NCBI GenBank assembly: GCA_903772945.1 | Contig: CAICTM010001643.1 | Location: 1-25,175, forward strand | From: Seminavis robusta | Lineage: Eukaryota > Bacillariophyta > Bacillariophyceae > Naviculales > Naviculaceae | Direction of reading: 5' to 3' | Length of the DNA stretch: 25,175 nt | In this document: in pieces, positions 8,840-17,113 of the stretch | How positions within the stretch are numbered: position 1 is the first letter of the stretch | Layout: the number at the start of each line of letters is the position of its first letter | Position numbers and translations under genes: made by a program | The notes under the pieces: generated by a model | Seen by the model: only the letters and a program-made list of their open reading frames with translations | What the model was told of the DNA's origin: nothing | The model's database searches: none

Positions 8840-9433
8840 TTAGACGGTAATAGCCGTCAAAGTGACTAAACCCTCGGCATCCATGAGGAGCTTGGCAGCA
8901 CTTTCGCAAGACAGACCTTCAACGGGCTTGTTGTTGATGCTGTAGATCCACATACCGGGTTTCAAGGACGTGTTGGTTGCAGCCATGCTGTCGGCAGCAA
9001 TGCTAGAAATGATAATCTTGGTTCCGTTCTTCCGCATACCAACACCAGTCTTTGTAGCGGCACTCTCCTTGACAAGGGCTCCGGTAACGATTGTGGACTT
9101 TTCGGGTGCCGTGCCGGGTGCGGCAGCTGTGATTGTCACGAGGCCTTCAGCGCCATTCAACATGTTGGTGACTTGGGATGTGCTGAAATTTCCCACGGGG
9201 ATGTTCTTGATGGTGTTGATCTCCAAACCAACTCGAAGGGGGGTGTTCTTGGCCGCCAAACTGTTTTCCTCAATGTCACTAATGACGATACGACCATTGC
9301 GTCGTTGAACGCTCAAACCTGTCGGGGTGTCTGCAGTCTCCTTGAAGAAACTTCCCGTCACTACCTTGAATCTGGGCGACAGCCCACGAACGGGGGATTT
9401 CGACCTCGTCGTTAATCTTAGACCTGGTAGCAT
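8840..9433 (-). CDS. Protein with two tandem PDZ-like repeats
   Basis: A 197-residue protein from the ATG at 9433; an upstream in-frame GTG at 9457 is less likely. It consists of two related repeats of about 79 residues, at roughly 25-103 and 116-194. Each starts VTG and has a TGL/TGV strand, then R(K)NG..I.IS.I, then SLAA or SMAA, a glycine turn with an INTIK or SINNKPV strand, and a helix ending AEGLVT(I/L)TA. The layout (carboxylate-loop-like strand, I-x-x-I core, GD-like turn, final helix and strand) fits PDZ-type domains, which bind peptide C-termini. The classic GLGF loop is replaced by TGL(S/G)V in the first repeat and TGVGM in the second. I see no signal peptide or membrane segment. 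The short Arg/Ser-rich N-terminus is not diagnostic. The target is unknown. Confidence 0.75.
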   Translation of the reverse strand: MLPGLRLTTRSKSPVRGLSPRFKVVTGSFFKETADTPTGLSVQRRNGRIVISDIEENSLAAKNTPLRVGLEINTIKNIPVGNFSTSQVTNMLNGAEGLVTITAAAPGTAPEKSTIVTGALVKESAATKTGVGMRKNGTKIIISSIAADSMAATNTSLKPGMWIYSINNKPVEGLSCESAAKLLMDAEGLVTLTAITV

Positions 9434-11160
9434 GTTTTGGCTCTCAAGGTTTACCACGGAAAGAAAGATTGCTATCTAGGGGTAGCTAACTATTGGGCTA
9501 GTAGCTAGGTACTTCAGGAATGATCAAAACCCAAATAGATTATGACGGTGGGGTGGAAAGGAAAGACAGCTTCAAACCGACGAATTTTGTGAGGTCAACT
9601 CCTGTAAGATGGCAGGTCCAGGTTGCTGAGCCGAGATTTACCATCAATTTGTGCATGAACAGCTCGTTGGCGAAACAAAAAAATGTAGTCGCGCTACCCA
9701 CGAAACCATCTCCTTCTCTTCAACGTACTCACTATGCATGTCGAGCTCAGCATAGCTCTGATTTCCAACTCAAGCCGTGCTTGGATGTTGGATGATGCTG
9801 TGCGGCGTCGCCCCAAACATGATTGTCAACTCTCATTTATGGGATCACAACCTTCGCCAAAGTTTTGCGCGACAAGAGAACACAAAGAACAAGGCTCACC
9901 TCTCTCCTTGGGAGTCAAGAACGGTACAGGTACCAGTACTGGCGAGCTCGGTGTACCTTGTCATCCAAAAAAAGAAATGTGATAGTCCAGATAGAGGGCT
10001 CGAGCGAGGGGGGGGTGCTGTCCTTTGTTGTTGTGGGATTGCAATTTTTGGTGACGAGCCGACCATTCGAATTTGTTTTACAAATAGTAGCAGTACCGCC
10101 GACCCCACCCCAAGAACCCAAAGCGAATTATCGTCTATCTTGGGTCCTCACGTACCGCGGTACTCTGGTACCGTCCCTTGTAGTGGCGGGCAGTCCGATT
10201 GCAGGCGGGCGGGCAGGAAAGCAGTTGGTGCATTGTTGAGTTTTATGGTCTTCCTTTCCCATCATATGCTTGCTTTTTCAGCTAGTACTGGTAGTACATC
10301 GTTAACATTGCTGAACCATTGGGATGAAAATTACCTCCTGAAAAACGGCTGCAACTCGGTGATCGCTCCCTCGTTGAACGGATACGGTACGGTTCGGCCG
10401 CAAATGCATCATTGCGTACCGGTAGTACTGGTAACGTAGCCTGCGGGATTAGCCATGGAACTGAAAAGTGCACGAAGCAATCAAGCAGGCAAGCAAGCAG
10501 CATACAATTTATTAAGTTTGCTCAATAGAGAATTCTAGCTAGAGCCGTACACTAGATTTAGTCTGATCGCTCGTGCGACCATTGTTGGACTCAACTCAAC
10601 AGTGGAAGGTTGAAGGAGCGAACTTCCAGAATGAATCGAATCGAATCAAATCGAATCCTTCCAGCCTGCCGATCACGTTTCCATGAGCGGTCATGGTTTA
10701 AAATCCGACTGAGCTGCCAGACTATGGATCGGTCCTGCTGAGTTGGTCTATACCGGCGCGACCCCCCTCTGGTGTCTGGGGAAAGGCAATGGCTCTGATT
10801 GAGGAACTCAGAGAAACCCGCCGTGTCCAAGCAGACCTACTTTCATCCAGTTTACTGGCAGTTCGAAGAGAAATTGGTTCGGCAACGACTAGCTAGTAGG
10901 GTTGATTCGATTCAGAAAAAGTGAATGCCCCTGTTCACCTCCAAGGATCCTTTTTTCTTGGAATGGTTGCCACCTATGCTAGCTAGGTTGCCACATAGTC
11001 AATTGCAGCACTACCTTATTCCGTCTGTCTCCTTGGCTGCTGTAAGCTCGTAGTCTCATCCCTCTAGCTGGGCTGGCCTGCCGATACCGGTAGTACCGGT
11101 ACCGTACTAGTACGGTACATGTCAATCTGTTCCTGCCGGCATCTACCGTACTCTACGGTA
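9434..11160. other. Noncoding region with GTAC/CTAG motifs
   Basis: 1.7 kb without a believable gene. A 220-codon plus-strand frame at 9777-10439 is present but looks accidental: its peptide has no domain character and it overlaps long frames in other phases on both strands. Recurrent self-complementary motifs stand out, such as GGTACAGGTACCAGTACTGG near 9923, GTACCGCGG near 10152, CGGTACGG near 10384 and TACCGGTAGTACCGGTACCG near 11084. A GAATC-type repeat lies near 10633-10655. Confidence 0.5.
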
Positions 11161-11169
11161 CTAGCTGTA

Positions 11170-11237
11170 GTCCGAAAATCATTTCCGAAAATCAACGCGA
11201 ACCGCTCGCATGCATGCCGCATGCAACGAAAGACAGC
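11170..11237 (+). promoter_or_regulatory. Copy of the prolyl hydroxylase gene upstream module
   Basis: GTCCGAAAATCATTTCCGAA and the bases after it, through GCATGCAACGAAAGACAGC, match 14715-14767 just upstream of the prolyl 4-hydroxylase-like gene. This copy carries a small insertion around GCATGCATGCC. The module contains a direct repeat CCGAAAATCA. After it an ATG at 11241 opens only 57 codons (start MARGSPRVSIGSS) of no recognisable type. This suggests a duplicated promoter/5' leader whose gene is absent or degenerate. Confidence 0.5.
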
Positions 11238-11637
11238 AACCATGGCAAGGGGCAGCCCAAGAGTATCGATAGGCAGCTCTGTTGACGCCTGTATGCTCAT
11301 ATCGATGTCATCAGCCGATCTCTGTCAAACTAAGAATCTGCAGAAACTAAGGAGTCGGCTCTGCGACCGCCTACTAGGCTTGACTGTGGATTCTACATTA
11401 CTAGCTAGCTAGTGTGTTTGAATAGACTTTCACGACAGTACGTTTGTTTTGCAAGATCTTGATCAAGTCTGGAAGACCACAGAAGATCCCACCCTATCTG
11501 TACGCCTACCCGCTTGGAAACAGTCAGCCAGCCGTGACTGCTAGAACGTAGTTGGAGTACAGCGTAACCATAACCTACTAGCCAGTGAGCACCCGAGTCC
11601 CGTACCGTACCAATGGCTTCATCACGGAATCGAAATT

Positions 11638-11778
11638 GGGGGACCACTTTTCTCTATCAGGAGATGAACAAATCCAGTAAAAGAGGGGTTGCAGGCATAC
11701 CTTAGAGTATAACGGAGGCCTGCATAGCCTCATTTCTTGAGTTTTGGTCACTTCCTCGACTGTAAAGTGGTCCCCCCC
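11638..11778. mobile_element. Small MITE-like element with GGGGACCACTTT ends
   Basis: GGGGGACCACTTTTC on the left and GTAAAGTGGTCCCCCC on the right are inverted copies bounding about 140 bp. No target-site duplication is evident. The interior is noncoding. Confidence 0.5.
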
Positions 11779-12358
11779 TTTGGCGATGAGGTGATCTGCG
11801 TCTTTTTCACCGGATTTGGAAAATGTGAGGCTGAAAATGTGAGGTTAGTTTTAAACTAGATGGCCGACTCTCCAGTCACAGAAAGTCTTTCGAGTTCTCT
11901 ATTTAGTCATTGCATCCAAAGAAAATCGCATCCCACCAAGGGCATCCCTTTTCAGACCATGTGTGCACGTTCAACACCATGTTGATGACATCCGGTGGTT
12001 CCGCGAAACCAATCAGCGACCATGTTGAATGTCAACCTCTCCTCACACAACACGTAAGATTGATATTTGCCATTCCGAGTGGACCATGGGCATCTGTTTT
12101 CGCGGCATGTGGGTTGTCATTGAATTGTCTCTTTGTCAGATGGGATCCAAATTTGGGACCATGGGCATTGCTTGAGTGAGCTCAAACTCGCATCGGATTC
12201 AACGGCAAACGGCAGGAAGATCCCATCCGAATCGATCAGTCGGAGGCGTCTTCAGTTGGCATCTCATTATTTTGACTATCGACACTTGAAAAAGCAACAT
12301 CGAAGCTCTGTCGAAATGGTGGCTCTTCATTATCTTTCTTCCGGTGGATCAATCCACC
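11779..12358. other. Upstream region of the short secretory ORF
   Basis: No recognised gene. It contains a short direct repeat AAAATGTGAGG near 11820 and two copies of GACCATGGGCAT (12082 and 12158). Overlapping plus-strand frames at 11910-12179 and 12133-12573 lack domain character. Confidence 0.4.
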
Positions 12359-12517
12359 ATGGGGATCGGCCGTTCGGCCTTCATTGGGATTCTTCTTGTG
12401 CTTGCTACTGTTTGCGCGTCATCGTCGCAGTTATCTTACAAGGCGTCCCAGCTGGATCCACGCTCTCTTCTTCAAACCAACTTAACCATAGGTACGGTAT
12501 CTCTAATACCGCATTGA
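12359..12517 (+). CDS. Short ORF with signal peptide, possibly a truncated secreted protein
   Basis: The ATG at 12359 in a good context (CCACCATGG) opens 52 codons. The start reads MGIGRSAFIGILLVLATVCA: a basic residue, a hydrophobic core and small residues, which is a textbook secretory signal peptide, probably cleaved after Ala20. The mature part has one Asn-x-Thr site (NLT). At NLTIG the DNA reads ATAG|GTACGG, which could be a splice donor, so this may be the first exon of a longer gene. I find no convincing next exon before the minisatellite at 12692, so the gene may be cut short. A longer frame covers the same DNA in another phase but lacks this character. Confidence 0.45.
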   Translation: MGIGRSAFIGILLVLATVCASSSQLSYKASQLDPRSLLQTNLTIGTVSLIPH

Positions 12518-12691
12518 AGAGCAAACCAAATCCTGGTTGCCAAATACAGTACAGCGACAACCTAGCTAGCTAGTGAACACGTACCTTTGTTTTGCAAGAT
12601 TTTGATCAGTCCCGGAAGACGCCAGCCAGAAGTTCAACGGCAAACGCCAGTCCAAAAAACTCAACTGACGTTGCACAGCATCAAGGCATTT
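12518..12691. other. Shared noncoding module
   Basis: CTAGCTAGCTAGTG at 12562, followed by TTTGTTTTGCAAGAT...GATCA and CGGAAGAC (12586-12620), repeats the arrangement at 11401-11477. No gene is seen. Confidence 0.5.
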
Positions 12692-12935
12692 ATCGCTGTT
12701 GCAGCGTGTTGCAGCGTGTTGCAGCGTGTTGCAAGGGTACAGTTTTACTATACAAACGCCACCCCGATTTTTCATCCAAGCTCAACGGACGTTCATCGCT
12801 GTTGCAGCGTGTTGCAGCGTGTTGCAAGGGTACAGTTTTACTATACAAACGCCACCCCGATTTTTCATCCAAGCTCAACGGACGTTCACATTGGTTGCAA
12901 CGTGTTGCAAATGTACAGTTTTTGTATAGTAAATG
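12692..12935. repeat. Nested minisatellite
   Basis: Units of 103, then 93, then a partial, diverged third copy, starting at about 12692, 12795 and 12887. Each unit opens with a run of the decamer GCAGCGTGTT (three copies in the first unit, two in the second). It continues with GGGTACAGTTTTACTATACA and a sequence ending AAGCTCAACGGACGTTCA. Open frames across it on both strands are repeat artefacts. Confidence 0.9.
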
Positions 12936-13156
12936 TAACAAAGGTACATTTCCTTCCACAGTGGTTGGACAGGCGTCAAAAGACGACTCGCGACTGTGAG
13001 GCTGTGAGGCTACAGGGATGCTGCACCAACCACTACCAGGTATGGAGTTGAGGGCATGATCGATAAGGCTCACCTCTGACACACACAATTCGACTCGACT
13101 CCGGAGCCGGCACAGAGGATTAACCAACAAACTCTCAAGCTATCCCAACATCCATC
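12936..13156. other. Upstream region of the coiled-coil gene
   Basis: Noncoding 5' flank. No TATA box that I would single out. The last bases before the ATG (CCATCATGG) are a favourable start context. Confidence 0.4.
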
Positions 13157-14254
13157 ATGGGATTCTTTCTCACTCTCGGGCGGCTGGTTGGTTCGAAGGT
13201 GCACGAGAATCAAACTCCCATCGACGCCGAGCGGACAAAAAGAGTGGGCGAGTTTTTTGATACACGTGGGCCATCATCCAGCCGCTACCGAATTCGACGC
13301 AAGATCCTGACTCTGGAGAAGAGGCGCAAGACCGTGAAGGAGCGCAAGGAGCGCTTCAAGCTCACTGTGAAGGCCAAGAAAGTTAAGTACGCCCAAGCCA
13401 AGAACAAAACGACGTCCAACCAGCAAGTCCTAGAAGACTTGGAAGCCAAGGTTGCTGCAGCAAAGTCCGCGGTTGATGCTGCCAAGCGCAAGGAAGATGA
13501 GGCTGGTGATGACGTTGACCACGATGTGGCGGTCTTGGTTGATCTAGAAGCGCAGGAGAAGAAGATCTTCGAAGAATTAGTGGAGGCCGAGAACGACATG
13601 AAAATTCTCGATGAAATCGAAGTGTGTCACCAGAATCCACAAGGCAAGGCCAAGCTCCCTCTTGCGGGCGAACGGTCTCTCGAAGAATTGCGCGGAGCTG
13701 TGTGGGAATATGTTCCCAGCTTCGAGTCTTTGTGCAGTGAAATTGATTGCCCCATCGACACTCTAAAGAAGGTTCTGAACTTTCTGTCCTTGAATGGTGT
13801 GGGCGGCGCACTCATCACTCCGCGGACTAGTGACAATGTTGTCCTCCTCCGCAGGCAACTGGCCGAAATCTTGTTCCCCGAATTTCGCCCCCCTCGCGAA
13901 CCCAGTCTTTCACCCGAGTCCAAGTTGAAGGCCATGGCTGCGGAATTGTACGATGATGCTGATGCAATTGATAAGAGTATTGAGGGTGATCGCCAAGCCA
14001 AGCGCAAGATTAGGGTCGCCACCAGTGCCCCACCCCGCAAGAAGCCGAAGTTTTCATCAGAGGTCTTGGAAGAACTTGAGGCAAGGTTGTCCCCCGAAAC
14101 CTTAGCCGCCTTGGGGTTGGCCACTGGAAAGGACGCTGAAGACAAACCATTCTTTGCTTCTGCTGAAGACAAACCGTCCTCTGCGTCCGCTGAAGATGGA
14201 CCGTCCTCTGCTTCCGCTGCCCAGGAAGAGGAAACGGAAGCGTGTGAGACCTAG
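13157..14254 (+). CDS. Coiled-coil, lysine-rich hypothetical protein
   Basis: A 365-residue uninterrupted frame with a favourable ATG context; no intron is needed. Residues about 45-165 are heavily charged and heptad-like (KRRKTVKERKERFK; LEDLEAKVAAAKSAVDAAKR), predicted to be one or two coiled coils. Residues 170-245 look globular (AVWEYVPSFESLCSEIDCPI, then LKKVLNFLSLNGVGGALI), resembling a small helical or winged-helix fold, but I cannot name it. A basic cluster, APPRKKPKF near 291-299, is a likely nuclear localisation signal. The C-terminus carries three tandem nonamers of the type AEDKPSSAS (about 327-354) and an acidic end. Nuclear location is inferred from the basic clusters only. A tandem duplication lies in the 3' flank. 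Confidence 0.8.
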   Translation: MGFFLTLGRLVGSKVHENQTPIDAERTKRVGEFFDTRGPSSSRYRIRRKILTLEKRRKTVKERKERFKLTVKAKKVKYAQAKNKTTSNQQVLEDLEAKVAAAKSAVDAAKRKEDEAGDDVDHDVAVLVDLEAQEKKIFEELVEAENDMKILDEIEVCHQNPQGKAKLPLAGERSLEELRGAVWEYVPSFESLCSEIDCPIDTLKKVLNFLSLNGVGGALITPRTSDNVVLLRRQLAEILFPEFRPPREPSLSPESKLKAMAAELYDDADAIDKSIEGDRQAKRKIRVATSAPPRKKPKFSSEVLEELEARLSPETLAALGLATGKDAEDKPFFASAEDKPSSASAEDGPSSASAAQEEETEACET

Positions 14255-14351
14255 CAACCATCATGTACCCACCAAGACACCGAGCGATCGCGAGCAGTGG
14301 GCTCGCCGCTGCTGACTTTGTGATTTGTGTTCATATTTTCTTCTTTCTCTT

Positions 14352-14664
14352 AGGTTTTCTTTCTGTCTCTCTGTGGTTGAGAGCTATTCCCCTTCTCCAG
14401 GACTACTGGTAGTCTGGTGTGGAATTATCCATATGGGATTTTGGATTATTCACTGCAACTGTGGATGCAATTTTGGGCATCCACCTTCATGTTATTCAGG
14501 TTTTCTTTCTGAATGCTCTCTGTGGTTGAGAGCTATTCCCCTTCTCCAGGACTAGCCTGGTGTGGAATTATCCATATGGGATTTTGGATTATTCACTGCA
14601 ACTGTGGATGCAATTTGGGGCATCCTCCTCCATGTTATTTAGGTTTTCTTTCTGAATGCTCTGT
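14352..14664. repeat. Tandem duplication of about 145 bp in the 3' flank
   Basis: AGGTTTTCTTTCTG starts at 14352, 14498 and 14641, giving units of 146 and 143 bp plus a partial third. Each full unit contains GTGGTTGAGAGCTATTCCCC and GGATTATTCACTGCAACTG. The few differences between units indicate a recent duplication. It lies about 100 bp after the coiled-coil gene, so it may fall within its 3' UTR or between genes. Confidence 0.9.
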
Positions 14665-14714
14665 CAACGACTAGCTAGCTAGTGAAGACGTGTACTACAT
14701 ACTGGTAGCTGTAG

Positions 14715-14767
14715 GTCCGAAAATCATTTCCGAAAATCAACGCGAACTGCATGCAACGAAAGACAGC
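14715..14767 (+). promoter_or_regulatory. Upstream module of the prolyl hydroxylase gene
   Basis: GTCCGAAAATCATTTCCGAA through GCAACGAAAGACAGC, ending about 40 bp before the ATG at 14808. Its second copy at 11170-11237 makes it a good candidate for a conserved promoter or leader element. CTAGCTAGCTAGTG (14671-14684) lies just upstream. Confidence 0.5.
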
Positions 14768-14807
14768 CGAAGAGCAGAGGCAGCCATAGAGGTACCATAA
14801 AGGAACC

Positions 14808-15704
14808 ATGAGTGTGAGACGTAATAGCCGCCGCTCTGTACGAGACACGAACAAGATTGAGTTGTCTCCGAATCGCATGGGTACCTTGCAGTGTCGTCGA
14901 TTGCAGGAGCTCTTCTTGGAGGAAGACGACGACGACGACGACTCTGCTACAGACAGCAATCGAGTACGACAAGTGGAGAAATTCCGCTTGGAACGTGTCT
15001 TTTGCGCTCCCCAGATATACGTGGTGGACAATTTCTTGAGTGCGTCGGAACTGGAGTACTTTTACAGTTACATTGAGCGAATGCAGGAGAGTTTTGAACG
15101 CAGTTTTGTGGATGCTTCTTCGACCAGCGACACTGTGTTGGATGATTCTCATCGCACGTCGACCTTTGTGGGAATTCCCAAACAAGAAAACAAAACGATC
15201 AGTACCATTGAAAGTCGTGCCGCCAATCTCTTGGGTTGCTACAGCACGGAAACTGTGGAGCCACTCCAGTTGGTTCGCTATAAAGTGGGAGAGTTCTTTG
15301 GGGTGCATCACGACACGGGAGACTACAATGAAGAGACTGGACAAGTGGCACTGCCGCCTAAGACTGTATTGGCCAAACGACGGATTGTCACCATTTTCTG
15401 CTATCTCAATACACTGCCAGAAAAGGCAGGTGGGGCCACCATGTTTCCACAATGTGGTGACCTGCGAGTCCAACCCAAGGCGGGAAGGGCGGTTCTATTT
15501 CCAAATATTACAGCGGAAGGATTGCCAGATCCACGGACTGTTCATGCTGGGGAAGCCGTCAAGAAGATGCCCAAGAAACCCAATAAATCAAGTGGCAAAG
15601 CAGAAGAAAGCAAGAAAAAGAAACGCAAAACAACCAACAGTCGTTTCTTTTCCAAACGAAACCCTGTCAAGTACGGCCTCAACATTTGGTTGACCGAATC
15701 ATAG
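14808..15704 (+). CDS. Prolyl 4-hydroxylase-like 2-oxoglutarate/Fe(II) dioxygenase
   Basis: A 298-residue protein. Family knowledge: these enzymes hydroxylate proline using 2-oxoglutarate, O2 and Fe(II), held by an HxD...H triad plus a Lys that binds 2-oxoglutarate. Seen here: an acidic stretch (Asp run, about 40-46), YVVDNFLSASELEYF (71-85) at the domain start, RTSTF (116-120), and LVRYKVGEFFGVHHD with H167 and D169. These are followed by CYLNTLPEKAGGATMFP (198-214), PKAGRAVLFPN (223-233), the distal H246 in RTVHAGEAV, and K288 in VKYGLNIWL. All key residues are present. Unusual: about 35 residues, mostly Lys/Ser/Pro, separate H246 from K288, whereas about a dozen is normal. There is no signal peptide, so an ER collagen-type role is unlikely and a cytosolic or nuclear one more likely. 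The substrate is unknown. Confidence 0.92.
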   Translation: MSVRRNSRRSVRDTNKIELSPNRMGTLQCRRLQELFLEEDDDDDDSATDSNRVRQVEKFRLERVFCAPQIYVVDNFLSASELEYFYSYIERMQESFERSFVDASSTSDTVLDDSHRTSTFVGIPKQENKTISTIESRAANLLGCYSTETVEPLQLVRYKVGEFFGVHHDTGDYNEETGQVALPPKTVLAKRRIVTIFCYLNTLPEKAGGATMFPQCGDLRVQPKAGRAVLFPNITAEGLPDPRTVHAGEAVKKMPKKPNKSSGKAEESKKKKRKTTNSRFFSKRNPVKYGLNIWLTES

Positions 15705-15730
15705 TCCATGAACCAGGCCCATTGGAAGAG

Positions 15731-16024
15731 ATGCGAGGTCCCGTGGATGTTGCTTATTTTTCAGTGGACAAACACGGTTCCCTGGCTCAGCCACGAATAA
15801 TTGGTATCAAATTGAATGGAGCCATGGCTGCAAGCCCGATTTGCCATGTTGTCTTCGTGACACCCGAGCAAACTCTATTGATCGATCAATCGATTGATCC
15901 ACGAAAACAGCAAACAAGGATCTTTCGATATCCCCTTGCAAACGTCGCTCGTAGCTTGGAAACATCAAATCCGTACTTCTCGTTTCTTTCTATGGAAAAT
16001 GTGGGACGCCCAACGCAAACATAA
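15731..16024 (+). CDS. Small uncertain ORF downstream of the hydroxylase
   Basis: An ATG at 15731 opens 97 codons (MRGPVDVAYFSVDKHG...). Part of it has a strand-like pattern (RIIGIKLNGAM; CHVVFVTPEQTLLI), but nothing recognisable. It starts 27 bp after the hydroxylase stop on the same strand and may simply be open 3' UTR. A palindromic TTGATCGATCAATCGATTGA lies inside it near 15879. Confidence 0.2.
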   Translation: MRGPVDVAYFSVDKHGSLAQPRIIGIKLNGAMAASPICHVVFVTPEQTLLIDQSIDPRKQQTRIFRYPLANVARSLETSNPYFSFLSMENVGRPTQT

Positions 16025-16288
16025 CAACAAGGGCTTCACTTGCCACAGCATGGAGTAGATGCAACGTCTCGTGGCTCCAGTACAGCCAACACCACTCAAC
16101 TCTATAACTACAAGAGCAACAACCGATCTCGTGTCGTTGACCGCCCTGCAGAGTTGAAGGATTTCCTTGGCACTGGCGATGAAGCCGCATGTTTTTGGTG
16201 AAGGAGGCCTATTGGTAGGAAGAGGACAAAACGAACAACGGAATGAATGTATTCTTGGCTGTCGGGCCTTGCACATGGCACTCTTCAT
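15974..16288 (-). CDS. Uncertain minus-strand ORF
   Basis: A minus-strand frame with an ATG near 16288 and about 107 codons, including TCGFIASAKEILQLCRAV and Cys residues scattered throughout. Codon choice is plausible but no family is recognised. It overlaps the end of the small plus-strand ORF. One or both may be chance frames. Confidence 0.2.
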
Positions 16289-17113
16289 CTGGAGTCAATT
16301 CCCTCCCATAGTCCCCTCTAACCACCTATATACCCTATAGTAACCCCGCCTTCGACTTGTTCTACCGGTGCGGTACCGGTACCGTAAAGCATCCTTCGAT
16401 TCGTCATAATATTAGCTCGCCTCCAAGGCAAGCAATTTCAATGATGTGTTTTGCAATCGCTTCTCTAGCTGGTAGGCCTGGTAATTCTAGGTTCTTTGTC
16501 TAACTAAGCCTGGCCCCAACCGGCTTCTGATGCAAACTTCCCTTCTCTAAAACACCCGTTCTTTCAGAGACGAGGAACCCATCGCTGCAGAGCTTCGTCG
16601 CTGTCGATGTGGGACTTGACACGGCTCACCTTCGTTTGAAAAGCAAGACGACATGTATTGTATGGCACGATAAACAATATCCATTTGACGCGAAATTGGA
16701 ACCAGTAATCCTCTAGAAAGTGTTAAACCAATACTCGGTCCTCGGCCAGTCGCCCGGTGCGGGCAGTTTTCGGGAGGCGTCGAAGCCAAAAAGAACTCGA
16801 CACAGCGCACAAATTCGACCAGCAGCACTCCACAAGTCAAGTCGGAGCATCGGAAGAGAGAGGACCAGCACCAACAACCCAAGCCATCCAACGAAAGGAA
16901 GGAAGGAAGCAACAGCAACAAGCCACCCAACGAAAGGAAGGAAGCAACTGCAACAGCGACAGTCCGATCATTGGAAGAGAGAACGTCCACACGCGAGCAC
17001 ACAAACAACGAAAGAGACGCATCACATCACGACAGAACCAACGGTGCAACATTTTGAAAGGCAACAAAACGAAGACAGTCTATAACATTGGAGAAGGGAA
17101 AGAGACGCAAACG
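16289..17113. other. Intergenic and probable 5' leader region
   Basis: No gene in 16289-16756. GGTACC-type motifs recur near 16363-16383. From about 16840 the plus strand becomes A-rich and purine-rich, with a tandem repeat CCAACGAAAGGAAGGAAG at 16889 and 16928. This looks like the promoter and untranslated leader of the gene that starts at 17114, rather than the N-terminal extension offered by an ATG at 16757. Confidence 0.45.

Noticed and set aside
9777..10439. 220-codon plus-strand ORF
   Set aside because: No domain character, overlapped by long frames in other phases on both strands, and built across GTAC-type repeats and homopolymers; most likely a chance frame.
12587..13130. ORFs of 135-154 codons across the minisatellite
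   Set aside because: Their repeated peptides come directly from the DNA repeat, and equally long frames occur in several phases on both strands.
13383..14172. Long minus-strand ORFs opposite the coiled-coil gene
   Set aside because: Shadows produced by the biased codon use of the plus-strand gene.
14724..15473. 249-codon minus-strand ORF opposite the hydroxylase
   Set aside because: It lies antisense to a gene with all catalytic motifs; shadow of that coding sequence. The same applies to the plus-strand frame at 15040-15693.
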